A DNA stretch of 40,348 nt from Oscillospiraceae bacterium (GTDB taxonomy: Bacteria > Bacillota > Clostridia > Oscillospirales > Oscillospiraceae). The stretch lies in assembly GCA_017432615.1 (NCBI GenBank), contig JAFRIV010000002.1:1-40348 (forward strand), in the 5' to 3' direction. Positions 23,339-30,531 of this stretch are shown here, piece by piece (position 1 is the first letter of the stretch; every line of letters starts with the position of its first letter). The notes under the pieces were generated by a model. The model saw nothing but the letters and a program-made list of their open reading frames with translations, had not been told where the DNA came from and searched no databases. A program made the position numbers and the translations under genes.

Positions 23339-24598
23339 TCAGCCGACGAGAGCTGCCTGCAGGGCATCCAGCTCGGCCTGGACGGAAGCGCCGGTCAGGG
23401 CATTCTGCTCAGCGGCGATCACACCCTGCTTTACCTGATCCCACTCTGCTTTGGCAGTCGGATAGAACTGGCATCCGCCAAGCACATCCAGCCATGCCTG
23501 GAAAGAAGGATCTGCTTCCACCAGCGCACCGACAGCGGAGTTCACTGCGGGGAGGAAGCCTTCCATGCTGACCCAGCCCACATAGTTCTCGGGATTGTAG
23601 AAGAACTCGGCAAACTTGCCGATGGCTTCATCACGTGCAGCCTGATCCGGAGCACTGTCGTCCTTGAAGGCCATGATGCGGTCCATCACGCCCACAGAGG
23701 AAGAGCTCTTGCCTTCGTTGGCCGGGATATTGGCTGTCGCCAGGTTGATGTTGCCTTCCTTGTCTGCGACATAGGTCGGCAGCTGGTTGGGAGCAATGAC
23801 CATTGCCAGCTTGCCTGCTGCGAACATATCCTGAAGGTCGTAACGGGTCTGGGTGGCCGGGTTCGGGTTGGTGAAGCCCTTGTTCACAAGGCCGATGGCA
23901 TACTCAATGGCTTCCACATTCTCCGCGCTGTTGACAGCCCAGTTGCCGTCAGCATCCACAAATCCGCCGCCGTTGCCCCAGGTGTAATAGGCAAATGCAG
24001 CCTGGCCTTCATCGGTGGTCATGTCAATACCCCAGGGATACACTTCGCCGTCATAGAAGTCGATGATGGCCTAGCTGGCATCTTCCAGTTCAGCCCAGGT
24101 CGTCGGCACTTCGATGCCGACTTCTTCAAACATGTCCACATTGTAGAACAGGGCGCGGGCGGATGCCAGGTCGGGCACTGCCCAAACCGTGTCATCGATC
24201 ACAGACTGGTCGATGAAAGAGGGGAAGAAGTCGTTGTAAAGCTCTTCCGGGCACCACTGGGAAACCGGCTCCAGCAGGCCGTCTGTTGCGTAAGCCGCAA
24301 ACACGTCGATGTTCAGAATGTCCGGTGCCTGATTGGCAGCAATGCGGGTATCCACAACGGTCGCCACATCGTTCCAGGAGATCACTTCCAGATTGAGCTT
24401 GATTCCCGGATTCTCGGCTTCAAACTTATCAACGAAGTTTGTGCCGTTCATGCCCGTGCCCAGGAACCAGTCCTGCGTGTTGGGGCCGTACTGGCAGATG
24501 ATGACGTCCAGCGTGATCTCATCATCCGCGAAAGCAGAGACTGCGCAAAGGGAAAACACCATGCACAGTGCCAGGGCGATTGCGAAAATCTTCTTCAT
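23339..24598 (-). pseudogene. Sugar-binding protein gene interrupted by an in-frame amber codon
   Basis: The full frame would give a 419-residue COG1653 binding protein, with signal peptide MKKIFAIALALCMVFSLCAV (cleavage after SAFA, residue 24) and no lipobox. A TAG codon (24071-24073, plus-strand cta) splits it after AELEDAS, about residue 175; the same frame resumes with AIIDFYDGEVYPWGIDM with no loss of homology. One C-to-T change from CAG (Gln) would explain it. TAG is used as a normal stop elsewhere in the window (1062-1064, 37452-37454), so general reassignment is unlikely. The rest looks intact and under selection, so the mutation is recent, a population variant, or an assembly error. 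A strong promoter and AAGGAG lie upstream. The downstream permeases and yvcK depend on this transcript. Confidence 0.8.
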
Positions 24599-24684
24599 GT
24601 CGATTTTCTCCTTTTTCTTTTTTTATTTTTAGCGGGTCCTCCCGCCGGAATACAAAAAGAAGCAGCCTGGGATCTCATGCCGCT

Positions 24685-24713
24685 ATTTTACTCATTTTAT
24701 GCAGCAATGTCAA
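24685..24713 (-). promoter_or_regulatory. Promoter of the second ABC importer operon
   Basis: Read on the minus strand: TTGACA (24708-24713), a 17-base spacer and TAAAAT (24685-24690). This is a near-consensus sigma-A promoter about 90 bases before the binding-protein ATG. Confidence 0.8.
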
Positions 24714-24780
24714 TGCCGTCTTTCCGGAACCTTCGTATGAAAAAACTCGGCAAATGTCCCTGAATAATTCCTTTTCTCTC

Positions 24781-24809
24781 TTGTAAAAAATTGTAATTTT
24801 TTCTATAAT
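24781..24809 (+). promoter_or_regulatory. Promoter of the secreted-protein gene
   Basis: TTGTAA (24781-24786), a 17-base spacer and TATAAT (24804-24809). A hairpin GTCCGA/TCGGAC (24820-24825, 24832-24837) lies at the predicted 5' end of the transcript and may stabilise it. Confidence 0.8.
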
Positions 24810-24870
24810 AGATATACGGGTCCGAGAAACTTCGGACTTGAAAAAAATACACTATCGGAGGGATTATCAC

Positions 24871-25419
24871 ATGAAAAAACTTCTGTCCTTTTTCCTTGCG
24901 CTGACACTGGTTTTCTGTGTCGGTCTTCCTGCGCTTGCAGACACAGCCACTCTTGTCCCCGGAACCGTTCTGTTTCCTCCGAACAAAGTGGAGACGCCGG
25001 ATACCGAGCCGTCACAGGAAGCAAAATCCGTTGCTCCTGTTGTAACCGGATTTCTGATCTGCCTGATGGAGGATGATACGGTCTATCAGTTCGTACCTCT
25101 TGAGGAAGTCACCAACGTACCCTACGAACAGGAAGACCTGCTGACGCCCGACAAACGCGTTGCTTTCAAAGAAGCGTATGACCAGGCCAAAGCTTCGGTC
25201 CCGGAAGGGTCAAAACTCCGCCAGGTCTACTGGTTTGAGGTGCCGGAACACTACACCATCGATGACGAGCACTACGGCAAATATCTCTTCGCCTGCAAAG
25301 GGGATGACGTGGAAGTGACGTGCAACGGCAATGCGATGGAAGTCGTGCCGGTTACCGGGCAGACCACTTATTTTGCCAAGATCACCGAACGCGGCGTGAT
25401 CGCCATTTCTTCCAAGTAA
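24871..25419 (+). CDS. Secreted protein of unknown function
   Basis: This 182-residue exported protein was not recognised. A type I signal peptide (MKKLLSFFLALTLVFCVGLP, cleavage after ALA near residue 23) is followed by a short Pro/Thr-rich segment and a mixed domain with motifs YQFVPLEEVTNVPYEQEDLL and GKYLFACKGDDVEVTCNGNA. There is no anchor, lipobox or repeat. An upstream start at 24838 is possible, but ATG 24871 has GGAGGG before it and puts the signal peptide at the N-terminus, so I prefer it. It has its own strong promoter, is divergent from the second ABC operon, and lies 47 bases before the leader ORF of the efflux gene, with which it may share a transcript. Confidence 0.75.
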   Translation: MKKLLSFFLALTLVFCVGLPALADTATLVPGTVLFPPNKVETPDTEPSQEAKSVAPVVTGFLICLMEDDTVYQFVPLEEVTNVPYEQEDLLTPDKRVAFKEAYDQAKASVPEGSKLRQVYWFEVPEHYTIDDEHYGKYLFACKGDDVEVTCNGNAMEVVPVTGQTTYFAKITERGVIAISSK

Positions 25420-25453
25420 AAGTAACCGACGGAAAGCCGAAATACTTCAGTAA

Positions 25454-25465
25454 GGAGGATCCTCC
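25454..25465 (+). promoter_or_regulatory. Leader-ORF ribosome site inside a 12-bp palindrome
   Basis: GGAGGATCCTCC is a perfect palindrome whose left half is the ribosome site for the short ORF starting at 25467. Confidence 0.65.
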
Positions 25466-25466
25466 C

Positions 25467-25523
25467 ATGACAACGGGTACAGATACGGTCCGCTGCAAAG
25501 TATTTGCTCCACGCAGAGCCTGA
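25467..25523 (+). CDS. 18-codon leader peptide upstream of the efflux gene
   Basis: The frame ATG 25467 to TGA 25521-25523 encodes MTTGTDTVRCKVFAPRRA and has a strong TAAGGAGGA ribosome site. Its stop codon lies inside the left arm of a 10-bp stem (25517-25526 with 25550-25559). A second stem (25558-25565 with 25586-25593) covers part of the ribosome site of the downstream MFS gene. Short leader ORFs ending in such structures control erm and mef macrolide-resistance genes by drug-induced ribosome stalling. This layout suggests the same, but stalling has not been shown. The peptide lacks the classical IFVI stall motif; the terminal PRRA run is basic, which recalls +x+ arrest motifs. Confidence 0.55.
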   Translation: MTTGTDTVRCKVFAPRRA

Positions 25524-25593
25524 GGAGTCTGTGTGGAGGAAACTTGAATTCCTCAGGCTTTGCTCTTTGGAAACATCATTTTGAGGAGCAAAG
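25517..25593 (+). promoter_or_regulatory. Putative attenuator hairpins upstream of the MFS gene
   Basis: Stem A: AGCCTGAGGA (25517-25526) with TCCTCAGGCT (25550-25559). Stem B: CTTTGCTC (25558-25565) with GAGCAAAG (25586-25593), overlapping ribosome site GAGGAG (25583-25588). Alternative stem C: TTTGCTCC (25503-25510) with GGAGCAAA (25585-25592). Stems B and C compete for the same ribosome site, and stem C's upstream strand lies inside the leader ORF. Confidence 0.6.
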
Positions 25594-25595
25594 AA

Positions 25596-26873
25596 ATGAA
25601 CAAAAACGAAAACGATCTGAAAGACTTTTATCTCCTTTGGTCCACGCAAAGTATTTCCCAGCTTGGAAGTGCGATAACCGCATTTGCACTGACGCTCTGG
25701 CTTTATGAAAAGACCGGGTCGGCACTCAGTACTGCCGCACTCAGGGTCTGCACCTATGCGCCCTATGTTCTCATGAGCATATTTGCCGGTGCTGTATCTG
25801 ACAGGTTTGACAAAAAGCGGGTGATGCTGGTCTGTGATCTGCTGGCCGCAATCAGCACGATGACTGTTTTTCTTCTGTATAAGGCAGACCTGCTCAGCGT
25901 ATGGCATCTGTATCTGATCAATGCCCTCTCGGGCCTGATGAACACGGTACAGCAGCCGGCCTCGGAAGTGGCCTATACCATGGTGACGCCGAAGGATCAG
26001 TATCAGAAAACCGGCGGGCTCCAATCCTTATCGAGGTCTCTGATCACGATCGGAAACCCGATCATTGCTTCTGCCGTCTACGGATTTGCCGGTCTGGATG
26101 CTGCGATAGCTGTGGATCTGCTTACCTTTGCCGTCGCATTTTCCGCCCTTGCCCTGTTTATTACCGTTCCGGAGGTCCCGTCGGAGGGCAGGGAGGACGA
26201 AAGCATCCTTCATCTTGCAAAAGAAGGTCTGACGTATCTGCGGGAAACGCCGATGATCCTTTATGTGATCCTGTTCATGGCCGGAGTAAATCTGGTGGCT
26301 TCCGCTTTTGATGCTGTGCTGCCGGCCTATATCATTCCCGCTCCGAGAGGCGGCAACCACATGCTCGCGCTGGTAACGTCCTGCTCAGGAATCGCCATGG
26401 TGGTCGGCAGCATTCTGGCAACCGTGCTGCCGAAGCCGAAAGACAGAGTAAAAGTCATATACCTGACGATGCTGTTCTCCCTCGGAACCGAAAATTATCT
26501 CCTCGCATTTTCCAGAAGCCCCGTGCTGTGGTGTATCGGTCAGGTGCTGGGCTGGATATTTGTGCCGGTGATGAGTACCAATCAGAATGTGATTATGAGA
26601 AATACTGTCCCGAAAAAGCTTCAGGGAAGAGTCTACGCCTGCAGAAACACCCTGCAATTCTTTACGATCCCGATCGGGCTCCTTTTCGGTGGTTTTATGG
26701 TGGACGAGGTATGTGAGCCGTTTATGAGCGGCCGCGGAGAAAAGCTTGCCTTTTTGTTCGGCAGCGGAAAAGGAGCCGGCGCAGCATTCATGCTTTTTCT
26801 TCTCGGCCTTGCCGGCACCGCATTATGCCTGCTGTTCCGGCATAAGCTGAAAAAATACCCGTATGCCGATTAA
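25596..26873 (+). CDS. MFS efflux transporter (DHA3 / macrolide-efflux type)
   Basis: This 425-residue transporter has about twelve predicted membrane helices. The N-terminus DFYLLWSTQSISQLGSAITA and the loop 2-3 motif A, GAVSDRFDKKRVML, are characteristic of the DHA3 group that includes Mef-type proton/drug antiporters. It probably exports a small hydrophobic compound; the substrate cannot be told from sequence. The upstream in-frame ATG 25560 would lie inside the hairpin region, while ATG 25596 has GAGGAG 7 bases away, so I use the latter. The unusual upstream leader ORF and competing stems suggest inducible translation. The gene is convergent with cutC, separated by a hairpin. Confidence 0.85.
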   Translation: MNKNENDLKDFYLLWSTQSISQLGSAITAFALTLWLYEKTGSALSTAALRVCTYAPYVLMSIFAGAVSDRFDKKRVMLVCDLLAAISTMTVFLLYKADLLSVWHLYLINALSGLMNTVQQPASEVAYTMVTPKDQYQKTGGLQSLSRSLITIGNPIIASAVYGFAGLDAAIAVDLLTFAVAFSALALFITVPEVPSEGREDESILHLAKEGLTYLRETPMILYVILFMAGVNLVASAFDAVLPAYIIPAPRGGNHMLALVTSCSGIAMVVGSILATVLPKPKDRVKVIYLTMLFSLGTENYLLAFSRSPVLWCIGQVLGWIFVPVMSTNQNVIMRNTVPKKLQGRVYACRNTLQFFTIPIGLLFGGFMVDEVCEPFMSGRGEKLAFLFGSGKGAGAAFMLFLLGLAGTALCLLFRHKLKKYPYAD

Positions 26874-26934
26874 CGCGATCGGCTGCCCGAAGGATCCTAA
26901 AAACCCCCTTTGAGGAAACGACGAACAGACGGCG

Positions 26935-26967
26935 AGAGCCGGCACATCCTGTACGGAGTGCCGGCTC
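26935..26967. terminator. Hairpin between the convergent MFS and cutC genes
   Basis: AGAGCCGGCAC (26935-26945) pairs exactly with GTGCCGGCTCT (26957-26967, counting the complementary arm end at 26967). It is followed by TCTTCTGTC on the plus strand, a weak T-tract. It probably terminates one or both genes. Confidence 0.7.
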
Positions 26968-26993
26968 TTCTTCTGTCGTCTCTGCCTGTTTCG

Positions 26994-27743
26994 TTATTCC
27001 AGCCCCTGCACGATCTCGGATACGATCGTGCGGTCGATGATCTGAAAACGGTCTTCCGGCGGATACAGACACCCTCCGTAAAAGATGGCGCGGTTATTGA
27101 CCGTTGAGCGGTCTGTCAGGCTGCGATGCGCTGCCAGATGGATCTGTGTTGCTCCCGTCTCCTGCACGACGCGCCGATAGTTCTTTGCCGTTATGCCCGC
27201 CCCCGGCAGGATCTCGATCCTCCCTGCGGCATACTCGATCATCTCCCGTACGGTTTCCAGCCCGTAGAACACATCCGCTTCCTGGCCGGAGGTCAAAACC
27301 CGGTCGATCCCCAGATCGATCAGCTCCTCCAGCGTTTGCTTCCAGTCCGGCACCACATCGATAGCCCGGTGAAACACTGCCTCTTTTCCCGCGTCGTGGG
27401 CAAGAGACGCCAGAATGGCCGTTCTCTCCCGGTCGAGGGTCCCGTCTTCCCGCAAAAAGCCGAAGACGAGCCCGTCGCTGCCGTGAGCAAGCAGCAGCCC
27501 GGCGTCTTCCAGCGCGGCAGCAAACTCCGTCGCGGTATAGCAGAATCCGCCCTCCCGCGGCCGCACCATGGTCATGATCTTCATCCCGGTTTCCCTCTTG
27601 GCTACCAGCAGAGAGCCGAGGGTCGGCGTCAGGCCGCCGTGGAACAGATCACTGTTGAGTTCTACCCTGTCGGCGCCGGCGCGATACGCCTCGATGACGT
27701 CGTCCGCGCTCCCGCAGCATACCTCTACCAGCGTTTTCTTCAT
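26994..27743 (-). CDS. cutC: CutC family protein
   Basis: This 249-residue TIM-barrel protein starts MKKTLVEVCCGSADDVIEAY, followed by GADRVELNSDLFHGGLTPTLG and MTMVRPREGGFCY, all typical of CutC. The family was named for copper tolerance in E. coli, but that role is disputed and the biochemical activity is unsettled. A longer frame to 27899 exists; ATG 27743 overlaps the kinase stop (ATGA) and begins at the family's usual N-terminus, so I use it. It is translationally coupled to an N-acetylhexosamine kinase-like gene, which favours a role in sugar metabolism here rather than copper homeostasis. Confidence 0.9.
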   Translation of the reverse strand: MKKTLVEVCCGSADDVIEAYRAGADRVELNSDLFHGGLTPTLGSLLVAKRETGMKIMTMVRPREGGFCYTATEFAAALEDAGLLLAHGSDGLVFGFLREDGTLDRERTAILASLAHDAGKEAVFHRAIDVVPDWKQTLEELIDLGIDRVLTSGQEADVFYGLETVREMIEYAAGRIEILPGAGITAKNYRRVVQETGATQIHLAAHRSLTDRSTVNNRAIFYGGCLYPPEDRFQIIDRTIVSEIVQGLE

Positions 27744-28795
27744 ATCTCCCGAATGATCCTTTCCATTTCGTCCCATTTTTTCTCCATGTCCCGCACCAGT
27801 TTGATGTGCGAACGGGCGCGGTCCAGATTCTGCCCCGGGTAAGCTGTTCCGAAATAGTGGTCTCCGTCCAGGTAATCCGTCAGGAAGCGCAGTCCGCATT
27901 CCAGCGTCATCAGTTTTGCTCCCAACGGCAGCGAGGCGCGCTCTGCCCCGGTCAGCCCCGGGCAGGAAGTCAGAAATCCCTTTGCAAACACCCGATAAAG
28001 ATTCAGGTCGATGGTTACTTTGCGCAGATTTTTCTCGTCTTCCGAGCCCGTCGCCGCCCCGAACCGGATCGAGTCTCCAAAATCATAGGCAGCCAGTCCC
28101 GGCATTACGGTATCCAGATCGATCACGCACAGTGCCTTTCGTGTGGTTTTGTCCAGCAGGACATTGTTCAGTTTGGTGTCGTTATGCGTCACCCGCAGCG
28201 GCAGTTCTCCCGCCTCCAGCATGCGCTGCAGGGCACCGCCTGCCTCTTCCCGTTCCAGATAAAAGGCGATCTCTTTCTCCACCCCGCCTGCTCGCCGGCA
28301 GGCATCCTTCTGCAGCGCTTCACGAAATTTTCGATAGCGATCCGGGGTGTTGTGAAAGTTCGGGATCGTCTCTTTCAGCGTCTCGGCAGGAAAGTCCCTC
28401 AGCTGATCCTGAAAAGTTCCGAAAGCAACGGCGCTCTGGTAAAAATCCTCCTCCGTTTCCGGCGCCTGGATGCAAAGGGCATCGACAAACCGATAGCATC
28501 GCCAGGAGTAGCCGTCCTCATCCGTATAATAAGTCTTCCCGTTGTCCGCGCTCAGGAAATGCAGCGTGCCGTCTTCCTCTTTCGTTTTTGCGGCAATATG
28601 CCGCGTCACCCGGATAATGTTGTCCATCAGTCCCGGGATGTCGTGAAAAGCCACATTGCTCAATCTCTGCAGGATGTAGCGTGCGCCGCTGTCTGTCGTT
28701 ACCAGGTACGTCTGGTTGATGTGCCCTTCCCCATAGCGTTCACACTGCACGGGTGTCCCGCTGACCGGGAAGTGAAAAATCGCCTGCTGGTTCAT
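27740..28795 (-). CDS. N-acetylhexosamine 1-kinase-like (APH-fold) kinase
   Basis: This 351-residue protein has an aminoglycoside-phosphotransferase fold. GEGHINQTYLVTTDSGARYI forms the N-lobe loop, THNDTKLNNVLLD carries the catalytic Asp, and VIDLDTVMPGLAAYDFGDSI carries the metal-binding Asp. These segments match NahK of bifidobacteria, which phosphorylates GlcNAc or GalNAc at C1, far better than drug-modifying enzymes. Homologues are often mislabelled as aminoglycoside phosphotransferases. AGAGGGG precedes ATG 28795; the longer frame to 28963 has no support. With NagA on the opposite strand it points to use of N-acetylhexosamines, for example from host glycans. Confidence 0.82.
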   Translation of the reverse strand: MNQQAIFHFPVSGTPVQCERYGEGHINQTYLVTTDSGARYILQRLSNVAFHDIPGLMDNIIRVTRHIAAKTKEEDGTLHFLSADNGKTYYTDEDGYSWRCYRFVDALCIQAPETEEDFYQSAVAFGTFQDQLRDFPAETLKETIPNFHNTPDRYRKFREALQKDACRRAGGVEKEIAFYLEREEAGGALQRMLEAGELPLRVTHNDTKLNNVLLDKTTRKALCVIDLDTVMPGLAAYDFGDSIRFGAATGSEDEKNLRKVTIDLNLYRVFAKGFLTSCPGLTGAERASLPLGAKLMTLECGLRFLTDYLDGDHYFGTAYPGQNLDRARSHIKLVRDMEKKWDEMERIIREI

Positions 28796-28819
28796 TTTTC
28801 CCCTCTCATTTCTTTTTCC

Positions 28820-28840
28820 GTGATACTGTGAGTATATCAC
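28820..28840. promoter_or_regulatory. Putative operator shared by divergent amino-sugar operons
   Basis: A palindrome GTGATA-N9-TATCAC (28820-28840) overlaps the -10 element of the minus-strand kinase promoter. Its size and sequence recall GntR/NagR-type operators, but no regulator gene is adjacent. Confidence 0.5.
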
Positions 28841-28859
28841 AGCCTCTTTTCCCTGTCGA
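28831..28859 (-). promoter_or_regulatory. Promoter of the kinase-cutC operon
   Basis: On the minus strand: TCGACA (28854-28859), a 17-base spacer and TATACT (28831-28836). The -10 lies inside the shared palindrome. Confidence 0.7.
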
Positions 28860-28870
28860 TAACTCTTTCC

Positions 28871-28899
28871 TTGAAATATTCTCCGTGAAATGCTAAACT
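28871..28899 (+). promoter_or_regulatory. Promoter of the nagA operon
   Basis: TTGAAA (28871-28876), a 17-base spacer and TAAACT (28894-28899), followed by AGGAGGG before nagA. Confidence 0.7.
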
Positions 28900-28944
28900 G
28901 GGTACAACACGATCCACCACTCAACGCTTCAGGAGGGATAACCC

Positions 28945-30072
28945 ATGCTTTATCGAAATGCAAACATATTTACCGGGGAAGAAGGATTTCTCGTCGGTTC
29001 CTTTGCAGTGGAAGACGGCCGCTTTGCCTCTATCATTCCGGGCAAAACAGACGGGGACGGTGTCGATCTGCAGGGGGCGACGGTCCTCCCCGGTCTGATC
29101 GACGTCCATAATCACGGCAATTCCGGCGCTGATTTTTCCGACGGGGATTATGAGGGGCTCGTAACGATGGCGCGCTTCCTTGCGCAAAACGGCGTTACCT
29201 CTTTTGCCCCCGCTTCCATGACGCTCCCATACGACGTCCTGGCGGAAGCCTTTGCCGCCGGTGTTCGTCTGAAGAAAGAACAGCCGAAGGGATGTTCCCG
29301 CATTGTCGGCATCAACATGGAAGGGCCTTTCTTCTCTGAAAAGAAAAAAGGCGCACAAAACGCCGACTATCTCCGTGCCCCTGACTTTAATGCCTTTCAG
29401 GCCCTCTATAACGGCTGTGACGGGCTGATCCGCCTGGTCGACCTGGCCCCCGAGCTGCCCGGTGCGGTGGAATTCACCCGCAAGGCGAAAAATCTCTGCA
29501 CCGTCTCGGAAGCGCATACCGATGCCGGGTATGACGATGCCTGTGCCGTATTCGATGCCGGAGCTACCCACATCACTCATCTTTTCAATGCCATGCCCGG
29601 CATCCATCATCGGAAGCCCGGCGTGATCGGTGCAGGTTCCGAGAGAGAAAATGTTGTGGCGGAACTGATCTGTGACGGATTTCATGTCCATCCCAGTGCC
29701 GTTCGCTTGGCATTTCGGCTCTTCCCCGGCAGGATCTGCCTGATCTCCGACGCGCTCCGGTGCACCGGCATGCCGGACGGTGACTATCCCTTCGGCGGGC
29801 AGACGCTCACTTTGAAAAACGGAGAAGCCCGCATGCCGGACGGGGCCATCGCCGGTTCTACCGCAACGCTTTATCAGTGCATGTGCAATGCCGTATCTTT
29901 CGGCATTCCGGTGGAAGAAGCGATCCGTTCCGCCACCATTATCCCTGCCCGCGAAGTCGGATGCGATGCGATCCTCGGCTCCGTTTCGGTCGGCAAGCTT
30001 GCCGATTTTATCGTGTGTGACGAACAATTTCAGCGTAAAGCTGTCTATATGGAAGGAGAATTATTTGTATGA
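28945..30072 (+). CDS. nagA: N-acetylglucosamine-6-phosphate deacetylase
   Basis: This 375-residue amidohydrolase removes acetate from GlcNAc-6-P to give GlcN-6-P. Key motifs are LIDVHNHGNSGADFSDG (the HxH metal motif, about residues 50-66), NMEGPFFSEKKKGAQN (metal Glu), EAHTDAGYDD and THITHLFNAMPGIHHRKPG (metal and substrate His), and ISDALRCTGMPDGDYPFGG (catalytic Asp). AGGAGGG precedes the ATG. It overlaps the yhcH-like gene by 4 bases (ATGA) and heads a three-gene operon with that gene and a PfkB kinase. nagB is not in this window. Confidence 0.92.
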   Translation: MLYRNANIFTGEEGFLVGSFAVEDGRFASIIPGKTDGDGVDLQGATVLPGLIDVHNHGNSGADFSDGDYEGLVTMARFLAQNGVTSFAPASMTLPYDVLAEAFAAGVRLKKEQPKGCSRIVGINMEGPFFSEKKKGAQNADYLRAPDFNAFQALYNGCDGLIRLVDLAPELPGAVEFTRKAKNLCTVSEAHTDAGYDDACAVFDAGATHITHLFNAMPGIHHRKPGVIGAGSERENVVAELICDGFHVHPSAVRLAFRLFPGRICLISDALRCTGMPDGDYPFGGQTLTLKNGEARMPDGAIAGSTATLYQCMCNAVSFGIPVEEAIRSATIIPAREVGCDAILGSVSVGKLADFIVCDEQFQRKAVYMEGELFV

Positions 30073-30515
30073 TCTACGACAAACTGTCCCATCTTGAAAC
30101 CTATGCCTCTGTCAGCGAGCGGCTGACAAAAGGTCTCCGCTTTCTGCGCGACACCGATTTCTCCTCGATCCCCGACGGAAAATACGAGATCGACGGGAAG
30201 GACCTCTTTTACATGCTTCAGAGTTACACCACCCGGGAAGCCAATGATACCCCTGAAGCGCACCGCAAATATATTGACATCCAGTATCTTCTCTCCGGGG
30301 AAGAAGCCATAGGGGTGGGCGCCGTTTCTGATATGACAGAGGAAGTCAGCGCCAAACCGGACGGGGATGTATGGTTTTACCACGGCCCTCTCTCTCAGAT
30401 AAAGCTCGGCAGCGGCTCTTTTGCCGTCCTCTTCCCGCAGGACGCCCATGCCCCCGGTATTGCTGTCGGCGCTCCCGCCCCGGTCCGCAAGGTCGTTGTC
30501 AAAGTTCTCCTCTGA
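30069..30515 (+). CDS. YhcH/YjgK/YiaL family protein (DUF386)
   Basis: This 148-residue cupin-like protein has the family core: GKYEIDGKDLFYMLQSY, HRKYIDIQYLLSGEEAIGVG and FAVLFPQDAHAPGIAVG, with His residues expected to bind metal. Members such as NanQ act as sugar anomerases or epimerase partners in sialic acid and amino-sugar pathways. Translation is coupled to nagA by the ATGA overlap, and AAGGAG lies just upstream. A role in speeding anomer interconversion for NagA or the adjacent kinase is plausible. Confidence 0.88.
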   Translation: MIYDKLSHLETYASVSERLTKGLRFLRDTDFSSIPDGKYEIDGKDLFYMLQSYTTREANDTPEAHRKYIDIQYLLSGEEAIGVGAVSDMTEEVSAKPDGDVWFYHGPLSQIKLGSGSFAVLFPQDAHAPGIAVGAPAPVRKVVVKVLL

Positions 30516-30531
30516 AGGATTGGGAACATCC

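Noticed and set aside
24071-24073. Genome-wide amber reassignment
   Set aside because: TAG is used as a normal stop by other genes in the window (for example 1062-1064 and 37452-37454).
27740-28795. Aminoglycoside resistance phosphotransferase
   Set aside because: The fold is shared, but N-lobe and active-site segments and the linked nagA and cutC genes fit an N-acetylhexosamine kinase better.
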